Assembly: GCA_016184455.1 (NCBI GenBank) | Contig: JACPCS010000128.1 | Span: 1-34,460, forward strand | DNA length: 34,460 nt | Source of the DNA: Acidobacteriota bacterium | GTDB lineage: Bacteria > Acidobacteriota > Vicinamibacteria > Vicinamibacterales > UBA2999 | Reading direction: 5' to 3' | Shown: positions 25,117 through 33,458 of the stretch, piece after piece | How the letters are laid out: every line of letters starts with the position of its first letter | Position numbering within the stretch: position 1 is the first letter of the stretch | Program-made: the position numbers and the translations under genes | The notes under the pieces: generated by a model | Database searches by the model: none | The model's input: only the letters and a program-made list of their open reading frames with translations | Told to the model about the DNA's origin: nothing

Positions 25117-25837
25117 AGTCGCGATCGTGACCGGCGCGTCTCGCGGCATCGGCCGCGCGGTGGCGGCGCTTCTCGCCCAGCGCGGCGCGCACGTCGTCGC
25201 CGCGGCGCGAGGCGACAACGCGGCCGGCACCGTCGCCGCCATTCAGGCTGCTGGCGGGCACGCGGCGCCGGCGTCGGTCGACGTGACGGATGCCGGTGCG
25301 GTGGAGGCCATGGTCGCCGCAACGCTCGAGCGGCACGGGCGGATCGATATCCTCGTCAACAACGCGGGGATCACGCGCGATCAGCTGCTCCTGCGTATGA
25401 AGCGCGAGGAGTGGGATCAGGTCATTGCCACCAACCTGACCGCCGCCTACGTCTGCGCGCAGGCGGTGCTCCGGCCGATGATCAAGCAGCGCGGCGGCCG
25501 GATTGTGAGCATCAGTTCGGTCGTGGGGCAGACGGGGAACGCGGGGCAGGCGAACTACGCGGCGTCGAAGGCGGGACTGATCGGCTTCAGCCGCGCACTG
25601 GCGCGCGAGGTGGCCTCGCGCAACATCACCGTCAACGTGGTGGCGCCGGGTCTCATCGACACCGACATGACGCGCGCGCTGACCGAGAAGACGCACGGCG
25701 ACTGGGCGGCGCAGATTCCGCTGGGACGGCTCGGCGAGCCGACCGATGTCGCGGCGGCTGTCTGCTTCCTCGCGTCGGATGAGGCGTCGTATATTACTGG
25801 ACAAGTCCTCGCCGTCAACGGCGGGATGTACATGTGA
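25097..25837 (+). CDS. fabG: 3-oxoacyl-ACP reductase FabG
   Basis: FabG reduces 3-oxoacyl-ACP with NADPH. The 246-residue SDR protein has the cofactor loop VTGASRGIG, DILVNNAGITRD, and the catalytic Ser141, Tyr154 and Lys158 in SISSVVGQTGNAGQANYAASKAG, then VAPGLIDTDMTRAL and the usual C-terminus YITGQVLAVNGGMYM. The ATG at 25097 (MFDLSAKVAIVTGAS) was chosen; the longer frame from 25067 only adds fabD shadow. It overlaps fabD by 20 bp. A hairpin element follows its stop directly. Confidence 0.96.
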   Translation: MFDLSAKVAIVTGASRGIGRAVAALLAQRGAHVVAAARGDNAAGTVAAIQAAGGHAAPASVDVTDAGAVEAMVAATLERHGRIDILVNNAGITRDQLLLRMKREEWDQVIATNLTAAYVCAQAVLRPMIKQRGGRIVSISSVVGQTGNAGQANYAASKAGLIGFSRALAREVASRNITVNVVAPGLIDTDMTRALTEKTHGDWAAQIPLGRLGEPTDVAAAVCFLASDEASYITGQVLAVNGGMYM

Positions 25838-25838
25838 G

Positions 25839-25905
25839 TCGGTTGGTGGTTAGTGGTTGTTGGTTTGTGGTAACTACCAACTACCAACCACCAACTACCA
25901 ACCGA
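25839..25905. repeat. Intergenic inverted tandem-repeat hairpin (GTTNGTG units)
   Basis: The left arm repeats GTTGGTG/GTTAGTG/GTTGTTG in 7-nt steps, and the right arm repeats the complement ACTACCA/ACCAACC. Ends pair as TCGGTTGG/CCAACCGA. It spans nearly the whole fabG-acpP spacer. Unlike most such elements here, a GGAGG (25908-25912) lies between it and the acpP ATG. Confidence 0.9.
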
Positions 25906-25916
25906 ATGGAGGCGTG

Positions 25917-26159
25917 ATGGCCGTCGCAGACAAGGTCAAGAGCATCATCGTGGAGCAGCTCGGCGTGGACGAAGAAGAAGTGACGCCTGACGCGTCGTTC
26001 GTCGACGACCTCGGCGCCGACTCGCTGGACACGGTGGAGCTCGTGATGGCGTTCGAGGAGGAGTTCGGGATCGAGATTCCCGACGAGGACGCCGAGAAGA
26101 TCACCCGCGTGAAGGAAGCGATCGACTACATCGACGCTCACGCCAAAGGAAAGAAGTAA
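25917..26159 (+). CDS. acpP: Acyl carrier protein
   Basis: ACP carries growing acyl chains for fatty acid and lipid A synthesis. The 80-residue acidic protein has the phosphopantetheine site [15 protein letters not shown] with Ser36, plus [14 protein letters not shown]. It ends in AKGKK. The ATG at 25917 has a good GGAGG site 5-9 bases upstream, one of the few clear Shine-Dalgarno sequences in this operon, which fits a highly expressed protein. The longer frame from 25857 is translated repeat sequence. fabF starts 6 bp downstream. Confidence 0.96.
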   Translation: MAVADKVKSIIVEQLGVDEEEVTPDASFVDDLGADSLDTVELVMAFEEEFGIEIPDEDAEKITRVKEAIDYIDAHAKGKK

Positions 26160-26165
26160 CCCGGT

Positions 26166-27410
26166 TTGAGCAGGCGGGTCGTTGTCACCGGCATCGGGCT
26201 GGTGTCGTCGGTCGGCATCGGCACCGGCGCCAACTGGGAGGCGCTCCTGGCCGGCCGGAGCGGCGTCGGTCGGATCACGAAGTTCGACCCCACAGGGTTC
26301 GCCGCGCAGATCGCGGCCGAGGTCACCGGATTCGACCCCCTGCAGTTCGTCGAGAAGAAAGACGTCAAGAAGATGGACGTCTTCATCCAGTACGCCATCG
26401 CGGCCGCCCAGTTCGCGATGGACGACTCCCGGCTCATCATCACGCCCGAGATGGCGCCGCGCACCGGCGTCTTCATCGCGTCGGGCATTGGAGGGTTCAC
26501 CACGATTGAGCGCGAGCACAAGGCGCTCATCGAAGGCGGCCCCCGGAAGATCTCACCCTTCTTCATTCCGTCGGCGATCATCAACCTGGCCGCGGGTCAG
26601 GTGTCGATCCGCTTCGGCGCGAAGGGGCCGAACTCCGCCACGTGCACGGCCTGCTCGGCGTCCGCGCACGCGATCGGCGACTCGTTCGAGATCATCCGCC
26701 GCGGCGACGCCGACGCGATGATCGCCGGCGGCTCCGAGGCGGCCATCACACCAATGGGGGTTGGCGGCTTTGCGGCGCTGCGGGCGCTCTCGACGCGCAA
26801 CGACGAGCCGCACCGCGCCAGCCGGCCGTTCGATCGCGATCGCGACGGCTTCATCATCGGCGAAGGGGCGGGCATCGTCGTGCTCGAGGAGCTGGAACAG
26901 GCGCGGCGGCGCGGCGCACCGATCTATGCCGAGCTGGTTGGCTACGGGATGTCGGCTGACGCCTTTCACATCACCGCGCCGTCCGAGGACGGCGAGGGAG
27001 CCGTGCGCGTCATGAGCCTGGCCCTCGAGAAGGGCGGCGTCCGCCCCGCTGAGGTGGATTACATCAACGCGCACGGCACCTCGACGCCGCACAACGATCG
27101 GCTGGAGACGCTCGCCATCAAGCGGCTGTTCAGGGATCACGCGCGGACGCTGACGATCTCGTCGACCAAGTCGATGACCGGCCATCTGCTCGGCGCCGCG
27201 GGCGGCCTCGAGGCGGGCATCACGGCGCTGGCCGTGCACCATCAGCGCGTGCCGCCGACCATCAACCTGGACAATCCGGACCCGGAGTGCGATCTCGACT
27301 ACGTGCCGCACACCAGCCGGCCCGCCCGCATCCGATACGCGCTCTCCAACTCGTTCGGCTTCGGCGGCACGAACGCGGCGTTGCTGTTCAAAGAATATGA
27401 GGGGGCTTGA
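26166..27410 (+). CDS. fabF: 3-oxoacyl-ACP synthase II FabF
   Basis: FabF condenses malonyl-ACP with acyl-ACP in elongation. The 414-residue protein has the catalytic triad of ketosynthases: Cys163 (TACSASAHAIGD), His303 (NAHGTSTPHND) and His340 (KSMTGHLLGAAGG, with Lys335), and the C-terminal SNSFGFGGTNAALLF. The start is a TTG at 26166, which yields the canonical RRVVVTGIGLVS; no ATG or GTG is available there. It follows acpP by 6 bp. The stop abuts a short hairpin element shared with the spacer to etfB. Confidence 0.96.
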   Translation: MSRRVVVTGIGLVSSVGIGTGANWEALLAGRSGVGRITKFDPTGFAAQIAAEVTGFDPLQFVEKKDVKKMDVFIQYAIAAAQFAMDDSRLIITPEMAPRTGVFIASGIGGFTTIEREHKALIEGGPRKISPFFIPSAIINLAAGQVSIRFGAKGPNSATCTACSASAHAIGDSFEIIRRGDADAMIAGGSEAAITPMGVGGFAALRALSTRNDEPHRASRPFDRDRDGFIIGEGAGIVVLEELEQARRRGAPIYAELVGYGMSADAFHITAPSEDGEGAVRVMSLALEKGGVRPAEVDYINAHGTSTPHNDRLETLAIKRLFRDHARTLTISSTKSMTGHLLGAAGGLEAGITALAVHHQRVPPTINLDNPDPECDLDYVPHTSRPARIRYALSNSFGFGGTNAALLFKEYEGA

Positions 27411-27442
27411 GGCTTTGGGCTTTGGGCCTCGAGCCCAAAGCC
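27411..27442. repeat. Short intergenic hairpin (GGCTTTG units)
   Basis: GGCTTTG is repeated twice, then GGCCTCGA and the complement GCCCAAAGCC, giving a 9-10 bp stem. It begins right after the fabF stop and ends 1 nt before the etfB ATG. It may act as terminator and/or hide the start codon region. Confidence 0.88.
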
Positions 27443-27443
27443 G

Positions 27444-28225
27444 ATGAAGATTGCCGTCTGCATCAAACAGGTCCCGACGCGCGAGTGGCAGCCGCGCATC
27501 CGGGACGACAAGCGCTGGATCCGGGACGAAGACGTCAGCTACGAGATGAACGAGCCCGACGCCTACGCGCTCGAGGAGGCGCTCCGCCTCCGCGAGACGC
27601 ACGGCGGCGAGGTGGTCGTCTGCGCGGCCGGCCCCGCCCGCGTGCAGCAGGTGCTCCGGGAAGCGCTCGCCCGTGGCGCCGATCGGGCGCTGCACGTCGA
27701 AGACGACGGGCCTCAGGCGGCGGACGCGCGGGTGACGGCGGGGGCGCTCGCCGCCGCGATGCGCGACGAGCAGTTCGACCTGATCCTGACCGGTCTCCAG
27801 TCCGACGATCAGGGGCACGCCCAGACGGGCGTCATTGTGGCGGAACGGCTCGGCATCCCGCACTCCACGATCATCATGGAGGTGCAGGTCGAGAACCCCT
27901 CGACAGGCTCGGGGCAGGCTGCCAGGTTGCGTGTCAAACGCGAGCTCGAGGGCGGGTGGTTCCAGTGGCTGACGATGCCGCTGCCGGCGCTGCTGACGAT
28001 TCAGAGCGGCATCAACCAGCTTCGCTATGCGACGCTCAAGGGGATCATGGCCGCGAAGAAGAAGGAGATTCGCAAAGTGCCGCTGCCGGCCGGACTTGCG
28101 CCGTCTCAGGAGATCGTCGCGCTCGCGCTGCCGTCGCGCACCAAGCAGACGCAGATCATCGGCGGCTCGCCCCAGGAGGCCGCCCGCGAGCTCGTGCGCC
28201 GGCTGCGCGAGGAGGCGCGGGCGCT

Positions 28226-28229
<4 letters not shown>
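27444..28229 (+). CDS. etfB: Electron transfer flavoprotein beta subunit
   Basis: EtfB with EtfA accepts electrons from acyl-CoA and other dehydrogenases. The 261-residue protein has MKIAVCIKQVP, NEPDAYALEEALRL, FDLILTGLQSDDQGHAQTGV (the AMP-binding region), RVKRELEGGWFQWLTMPLPA and the signature TIQSGINQLRYATLKGIMAAKKK. Between MEVQVE and RLRVKREL, normally a tight turn, are about nine extra residues (NPSTGSGQA) encoded by a repeat-like segment. There is no Shine-Dalgarno; the ATG lies 1 nt after a hairpin. It overlaps etfA by 4 bp. Confidence 0.95.
27896..27920 (+). repeat. Repeat-like GC-rich insertion in etfB
   Basis: The segment around CCCTCGACAGGCTCGGGGCA encodes STGSGQA in frame at a loop where homologues have only a turn. 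Only one copy is in the window. I recall similar sequences and STGSGQA peptides scattered through genomes of environmental bacteria; that is recall, not a search result. Confidence 0.55.
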
Positions 28230-29186
<957 letters not shown>

Positions 29187-29188
<2 letters not shown>

Positions 29189-29256
29189 GCAGTAGGCGGT
29201 AGGCAGCAGGCAGAAAACTCGTGCCACTGCCCACTGCCTACTGCCTACTGCCTACT
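29187..29256. repeat. Intergenic inverted tandem-repeat hairpin (GCAGTAG units)
   Basis: The left arm has GCAGTAG/GCGGTAG/GCAGCAG and the right arm has TGCCCAC then TGCCTAC three times, all in 7-nt steps and complementary. It includes the last bases of the etfA stop and ends 4 nt before the ATG of the ETF:quinone oxidoreductase gene. Confidence 0.92.
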
Positions 29257-29260
29257 TGAT

Positions 29261-30943
29261 ATGGATCGTGAGACCCTCGAGGTCGACGTCCTGATCGTCG
29301 GCGGCGGCCCCGCGGGGCTGTCGGCGGCGCTCCGCCTCGCCCAGCTGCAGGAGCAGCAGGGCGGCGACCCGCTCTCGATTGCCGTGCTCGAGAAGGCGCG
29401 CGAAGCCGGCGCGCACATGCTCTCGGGTGCCGTGCTCGATCCGTCGACGCTGCGAGAGCTGATTCCCGACTTCCGCGAGAAGGGCGCGCCGCTGGCCGCG
29501 CCGGTCGAGCACGACCGCGTCTACTTCCTCACAGAGGAATCCAGTCTGCGGTTTCCGATCATTCCGCCGCCGCTCCGCAATCATGGCCACTCCATCATCT
29601 CGCTCAACCGGTTCGTGCGCTGGCTCGCCGAGCAGGTCGAAGGGCGGGGCGTCGACTTCTTCACCGGTTTTGCGGGGCAGCACGTGCTCACCGACGGCGA
29701 CCGCGTCGTCGGTGTGCGGACCGGCGACCGCGGCATCGACCGGCACGGCAGCCAGAAGCCGGCCTTCGAGCCCGGCGTCGACATCCTGGCGAAGGTCACG
29801 ATCTTCTGCGACGGCGTGCGGGGCAATCTCACGAAGGAGCTGCTGCGCCGCTTCCAGCTCGGGCGCGGCCGCCAGCCGGAGCAGTTCGCCATCGGCCTGA
29901 AGGAGCTCTGGCAGGTACCTGCCGGGCGGCTCGAGCCTGGGACGGTCATCCACACGATGGGCTATCCGCTGCGGCACGACGAGTTCGGCGGCGGGTTCAT
30001 CTACGCGATGCCCGAGGGTCAGCTCTCAGTCGGGTTCGTCGCGGGCCTCAATTACCGGGACCCGCTCTTCGATCCGCACACGGCGTTCAACCGATTCAAG
30101 CGCCACCCGCTCGGGCAACATCTGCTCGACGGGGGCCAGATGATCCGCTATGGAGCGAAGGCGCTGCCGGAGGGGGGCTGGAACACGATCCCGCGGCCGT
30201 ATCTGGACGGCGCGCTCATTGCGGGAGACGCGGGCGGGTTCCTCAATTCGATGCGCCTCAAAGGCATCCACCTCGCCATGCGGACCGGGATGCTCGCGGC
30301 GGAGACCGCGTTCGACGCGATTCGCGCCGGCGACACGTCCGCTGCACGGCTCGCGCGCTATCAGGAGAAGATCGATCGCAGCCCGGTGCGCGCCGAGCTC
30401 TATCCAGTGCGGAACGTTCATCAGGCGTTCGACCACGGGTTCTTCGCGGGGCTCGCGTTCGCGGGATTGGCCATCCTCGCGCGCGGCCGGTGGCTGGAGG
30501 ACCTCCGCGGCCAGGCCGGCCACGAGCGGATGCAGACGCTGACGGTACGCAGGGCGGGTTCCGCGGCGAGCGTGCAACCGTCGAGCGGCGGCCCCGTCGT
30601 CCCTCCGCCGAGCCTTGTCACCGAGGTCGGCCGCCGTCTGACGTTCGACAAACTGACCAACGTGCACTATTCGGGCACGGCCCACGACGAGGATCAGCCG
30701 GTGCACCTGCTGGTGCACACCGAGGTGTGCAGCTCCATCTGTGGATCCGAGTACGGCCATCCGTGCACGCGGTTCTGTCCGGCCAACGTGTACGAGATCG
30801 TGCAGGAGACGGACGGCCCACGGCTGCAGATCAACGCGTCGAACTGCGTGCACTGCAAGACGTGCGACATCATGGACCCATACGGCGTGATCACCTGGGT
30901 GCCGCCCGAGGGCGGCGGCGGGCCTCAGTACAATGGAATGTAG
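29261..30943 (+). CDS. Electron transfer flavoprotein:quinone oxidoreductase
   Basis: This membrane-associated enzyme passes electrons from reduced ETF to the quinone pool. The 560-residue protein has an FAD site at the start (VDVLIVGGGPAGLSAALRLA), EKAREAGAHMLSGAVLDP, the middle domain GFIYAMPEGQLSVGFVAGLNY, GDAGGFLNSMRLKGIHLAMRTGMLAAE, and a C-terminal [4Fe-4S] domain with CSSICGSEYGHPCTRFCP and CVHCKTCDIMDPYGVITWV. The last residues (GPQYNGM) are the family ending. The quinone is probably menaquinone, judging by the mqn genes upstream. The ATG directly follows a hairpin element without a Shine-Dalgarno. Confidence 0.96.
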   Translation: MDRETLEVDVLIVGGGPAGLSAALRLAQLQEQQGGDPLSIAVLEKAREAGAHMLSGAVLDPSTLRELIPDFREKGAPLAAPVEHDRVYFLTEESSLRFPIIPPPLRNHGHSIISLNRFVRWLAEQVEGRGVDFFTGFAGQHVLTDGDRVVGVRTGDRGIDRHGSQKPAFEPGVDILAKVTIFCDGVRGNLTKELLRRFQLGRGRQPEQFAIGLKELWQVPAGRLEPGTVIHTMGYPLRHDEFGGGFIYAMPEGQLSVGFVAGLNYRDPLFDPHTAFNRFKRHPLGQHLLDGGQMIRYGAKALPEGGWNTIPRPYLDGALIAGDAGGFLNSMRLKGIHLAMRTGMLAAETAFDAIRAGDTSAARLARYQEKIDRSPVRAELYPVRNVHQAFDHGFFAGLAFAGLAILARGRWLEDLRGQAGHERMQTLTVRRAGSAASVQPSSGGPVVPPPSLVTEVGRRLTFDKLTNVHYSGTAHDEDQPVHLLVHTEVCSSICGSEYGHPCTRFCPANVYEIVQETDGPRLQINASNCVHCKTCDIMDPYGVITWVPPEGGGGPQYNGM

Positions 30944-30945
30944 TC

Positions 30946-31023
30946 AACCACGGAGATCACGAAGACCACGAATGTACAAGCATGGTTTTTCCGACCCTCG
31001 TGAACTTCGTGGACTTCGTGGTT
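30946..31023. repeat. Intergenic inverted tandem-repeat hairpin (ACCACGAAG units)
   Basis: The left arm (AACCACGGA, GATCACGAA, GACCACGAA) and right arm (CTCGTGAAC, TTCGTGGAC, TTCGTGGTT) are complementary in 9-nt steps. It fills the spacer and ends 1 nt before the next ATG. The unit is the same as in the element at 16905-16981. Confidence 0.9.
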
Positions 31024-31024
31024 A

Positions 31025-31702
31025 ATGTCTGAGGACTGGCGGAGGTCGCCCCTCAAGCGTCTCCAGGTGGGCGCGATTGCGGCACTCGGCTACCCGCTGA
31101 TTGCAGCGCTCGGTCGCACGCTGCGCTGGCGCGTCGAGGGGCTGCACCACCTCGACGGGATTCGCGCGTCGGGCCGCCAGCCGGTCATGGCCTTCTGGCA
31201 CGGCCGCATTCTTCCGGCCACCTTCTACTTCCGCCGCCGCGGCATCGTCGTCATCACGAGTGAGAACTTCGACGGCGAGTGGATCGCACGCATCATCGAG
31301 CGCTTCGGCTACGGCACGGCGCGGGGGTCCACCTCGCGCGGCGGCCGCCGGGCGATGCTGCAGCTCGTGCGCGACATGCAGCAGGGGAAGCCCGCCGGGT
31401 TCACGCTCGACGGCCCGCGCGGGCCCGCGGGCATCGCGCAGCCGGGAGCGATCTGGCTGGCGCGGACGACAGGCAATCCCGTGCTGCCGTTTCACCTGGA
31501 GGCGTCACGGCACTGGTCGCTCCGGACCTGGGACCGGACGCAGATCCCGAGGCCGTTCAGCACCGTGGCGCTGGTGGTCGGCGAACCGATGTCGGTGCCG
31601 GCCGAGGCCTCGGACGGCGAGCTCGAGCGGTGGCGCGTGGAACTGGAGATCAGATTGCGAGCGCTCGAGCGTCGAGCGCTCGCACTGGTGGGACGCAGTT
31701 AG
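31025..31702 (+). CDS. DUF374 lysophospholipid acyltransferase-like protein
   Basis: The 225-residue protein belongs to the DUF374 branch of the LPLAT superfamily. It shows VMAFWHGRILPATFYF, SENFDGEWIARIIERFGYGTARGSTSRGG, AGFTLDGPRGPAGIAQPGAIWLAR and LRTWDRTQIPRPFSTVAL. The family includes LpxJ, the late acyltransferase of lipid A in Helicobacter and Campylobacter, so it may be the secondary lipid A acyltransferase here, in keeping with lpxA and lpxI in the same window. That substrate is an inference. No signal peptide or clear membrane helix beyond a hydrophobic N-terminal stretch is seen. The ATG is 1 nt after a hairpin element with no Shine-Dalgarno. Confidence 0.88.
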   Translation: MSEDWRRSPLKRLQVGAIAALGYPLIAALGRTLRWRVEGLHHLDGIRASGRQPVMAFWHGRILPATFYFRRRGIVVITSENFDGEWIARIIERFGYGTARGSTSRGGRRAMLQLVRDMQQGKPAGFTLDGPRGPAGIAQPGAIWLARTTGNPVLPFHLEASRHWSLRTWDRTQIPRPFSTVALVVGEPMSVPAEASDGELERWRVELEIRLRALERRALALVGRS

Positions 31703-31710
31703 AGATCGTG

Positions 31711-31731
31711 GCGTCCGGCTTCAGCCGGACC
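31711..31731 (+). repeat. 21-nt palindromic repeat between convergent genes
   Basis: This is the third copy of the palindrome also found in deoB and fabD, here non-coding. It occupies most of the 32-bp gap between the DUF374 gene and the convergent SEC-C gene, ending 3 nt from the latter's stop. Its 7-bp stem could help end transcription from both sides. Confidence 0.9.
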
Positions 31732-31734
31732 CGC

Positions 31735-31983
31735 TTACGGAACCGCCGTTCCGCTCGCGTCGTGATAGTGCCCGTGCTCGGTTGACCAGACGCGCGTCGG
31801 GCCGCTGGCGCGCTCGCTGCTGAAGGACACGATGCCGACGAGGACCGCCGCCAGCACCCCGGCGCCGACGAGGATCATCAGCATGCGCCCGTTGGCCTGA
31901 CTGCGCTCCTTCGCCTCGCAGCACTTCTTGTACTTCCGGCCGCTCCCGCAGGGGCACAGGTCGTTGCGTCCAGGCTTGGCCAT
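31735..31983 (-). CDS. Small SEC-C motif membrane protein
   Basis: The 82-residue protein starts with the zinc-binding SEC-C motif ([18 protein letters not shown]), as found at the end of SecA and in many accessory proteins, followed by one membrane helix (about residues 34-53, [20 protein letters not shown]) and a short polar tail containing HGHYHD. The motif would face the cytoplasm. A GAGGAAG lies about 5-11 bases upstream of the ATG. A role near the Sec machinery or ribosomes is possible but unproven. It is convergent with the DUF374 gene. Confidence 0.85.
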   Translation of the reverse strand: MAKPGRNDLCPCGSGRKYKKCCEAKERSQANGRMLMILVGAGVLAAVLVGIVSFSSERASGPTRVWSTEHGHYHDASGTAVP

Positions 31984-32041
31984 ATGTTCTTCCTCGCTCG
32001 GCGAAGTCTACGATCGAGCGCCGGTTTTTCCAACTGGCCAC

Positions 32042-32209
32042 CTACAGGTTCGCTTTGTGCTGTCCGCCGTCGACGACGATGCAGGCGCCGTTGACCCAAC
32101 CCGCCCGGGCTGAAACGAGAAACGTCACCACGTCTGCGACTTCCTCGGCGGTCCCCATCCGGCCCGACGGGAACATCGCGTGCACTCGGTCGTAGAGCGC
32201 GGCATAATG
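32042..32209 (-). pseudogene. C-terminal remnant of a short-chain dehydrogenase (SDR)
   Basis: On the minus strand the last 55 or so codons read as a typical SDR C-terminus: FPSGRMGTAEEVADVVTFLV, SARAGWVNGACIVVDGGQ, then a stop at 32042. The cofactor loop, the catalytic Ser/Tyr/Lys and the rest of the fold are missing. Upstream the frame stays open but the sequence becomes the antisense of the coiled-coil gene. The remnant probably arose by a deletion or by insertion of the flanking gene. A chance in-frame start could allow a short peptide, but not an active enzyme. Confidence 0.75.
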
Positions 32210-32239
32210 CCGGTACCCGCTCGAAAAGGAAGGATTTCC

Positions 32240-32632
32240 GTGGAATTCCAGCCGATGTCGCCCGAGGAGGTCCAGCGCACGATGCAGTGTTTGCTGCATT
32301 CCCAGGCGCAGTTCGAGGCACATTTTGCCCGCCTGTCGGAGAAGACCGACGCTCTGTCGGAGAAGACGGATCGAATAGCCGACGCGGTGGTGGCCCTGAC
32401 CGGGATCGCGAATCAGACCGAGCGCAAAGTTGCGGAGCTGACCGCCAGTCTGGGGGCCGTGCGCGACGGCCTTATTGGGCTGACCGGCATTGTCGGCCGA
32501 ATCGAGCAACGGGCCGAGCGCAGGGAAGATCGCTTCTTCCAACGGCTCGAGCGGCTGATTGAAAGCTCGTTCAAAACAGAAAGAAAGCCGCGAGAAAAAT
32601 CGCGATCATCAGAAACGCGACGCCGACCTTGA
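32240..32632 (+). CDS. Small coiled-coil protein of unknown function
   Basis: The 130-residue protein starts at a GTG with a strong AAGGAAGGA a few bases upstream (32225-32233), so expression is likely. It is mostly amphipathic helix: MEFQPMSPEEVQRTMQCLL, a 7-residue repeat LSEKTDALSEKTDRIAD (the DNA CTGTCGGAGAAGAC is directly repeated), then heptads to EDRFFQRLERLIESS and a basic tail. It resembles short coiled-coil ORFs that recur in environmental genomes, without a known role. A CATAAT (32203-32208) may be its -10 box. Its last 62 bp overlap the convergent DUF456 gene. It sits where the missing part of the SDR gene should be. Confidence 0.72.
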   Translation: MEFQPMSPEEVQRTMQCLLHSQAQFEAHFARLSEKTDALSEKTDRIADAVVALTGIANQTERKVAELTASLGAVRDGLIGLTGIVGRIEQRAERREDRFFQRLERLIESSFKTERKPREKSRSSETRRRP

Positions 32633-33047
32633 CGGCGACGCCGATGACGAAGCCGATCCAGGCGCCGACGCCGATGCCGGCCGCGCGCGCGAGATCGCGC
32701 GTCGTGCTGAGCTCGCCGAGCACCGCGCCGATGAACGGTCCGAGGATGAGACCCGGCAGGCCGAGCACGAGGCCGAGCGCCGTGCCGAGCGCCGCCCCCG
32801 CCATCGCGCGGCGGCTGGCGCCGAATCGGCCCGCCCCGAGCGCCGCCGCGGCGAAGTCGATCCCGTAGCTCGCCACCGTCAGCAGTCCGAGCACGACGAG
32901 CGTGGCCGCGCCGACACGCATGAAGTCGTCGGCCCACGCCGCCAGCAGCAGGCCCGCGAAGATGAGCGCGGTCCCGGGGAGCGCCGGCAGGACGATGCCC
33001 GCCAGTCCAATGAGAATCAGCGCGACGGCCAGGACCGAGAGCAGCAT
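32571..33047 (-). CDS. DUF456 family membrane protein
   Basis: The 158-residue, very hydrophobic protein has about four to five membrane segments and matches the DUF456 pattern: VALILIGLAGIVLPALPGTALIFAG near the N-terminus, then glycine-rich helices (GAALGTALGLVLGLPGLILG, PFIGAVLGEL) and GVGAWIGFVIGVAVKVGVAF. The function is unknown. The ATG at 33047 fits the family start. The 3' end overlaps the coiled-coil gene by 62 bp in antisense, and the 5' end is divergent from the ACT-domain gene with a 36-bp gap. Confidence 0.85.
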   Translation of the reverse strand: MLLSVLAVALILIGLAGIVLPALPGTALIFAGLLLAAWADDFMRVGAATLVVLGLLTVASYGIDFAAAALGAGRFGASRRAMAGAALGTALGLVLGLPGLILGPFIGAVLGELSTTRDLARAAGIGVGAWIGFVIGVAVKVGVAFLMIAIFLAAFFLF

Positions 33048-33083
33048 GTCGGACTACAATTCTGCGCCGACTGGGAGAACTCC

Positions 33084-33458
33084 ATGGCACACGTGGCGAC
33101 TGACCTTGCAGTAACGCTGCCGGAAGATCGGCCGGGCATGCTGGCCAAGGCGGTCAACGCCGTCAGCAGCGCCGGCCTCAACCTCGAGGGGCACGCCGAG
33201 ATGGAAGGGGTCGTCCACGTCCTGACGACCGACGCGGATGCCGCCCGCGGCGCGCTCGAGCGCGCCGGCTTTCGCGTCGTGCGGGAGCAACAGGTGGTGC
33301 TCGTGCCGGTCGAGGATCGTCCCGGCTCGGCCGCGGACGTCTTCCGGCGCATCGCGGATGCGAAGGTCAACATCCGGTTCAGTTATCTCGCGACGCGCAA
33401 CCGCCTCGTGATCGCCGCCGACGAGCTGGGCGATCTCGTTGCCGCGCTTTCGGAGTAA
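33084..33458 (+). CDS. Tandem ACT-domain protein
   Basis: The 124-residue protein consists of two ACT-like domains: residues 5-65 (LAVTLPEDRPGMLAKAVNAV, GLNLEGHAEMEGVVHVLT) and 70-124 (VVLVPVEDRPGSAADVFRRI, VNIRFSYLATRNRLVIAAD). Such small proteins bind amino acids or similar ligands as regulators. GGGAG lies 7-11 bases before the ATG, and TACAAT (33054-33059) may be its -10 box. The longer frame from 32559 is a shadow of the DUF456 gene. It overlaps the next start by 1 bp (TAATG), which suggests co-expression with the deacetylase-family gene. Confidence 0.88.
   Translation: MAHVATDLAVTLPEDRPGMLAKAVNAVSSAGLNLEGHAEMEGVVHVLTTDADAARGALERAGFRVVREQQVVLVPVEDRPGSAADVFRRIADAKVNIRFSYLATRNRLVIAADELGDLVAALSE

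Noticed and set aside
27407..28225. 5' extension of the etfA frame by 273 codons
   Set aside because: The extension is an Arg/Gly/Ala-rich shadow of etfB. The EtfA family starts at the GTG at 28226.
32559..33083. 5' extension of the ACT-domain frame
   Set aside because: The extra residues are the antisense of the DUF456 gene. The ATG at 33084 has a ribosome site and gives two complete ACT domains.
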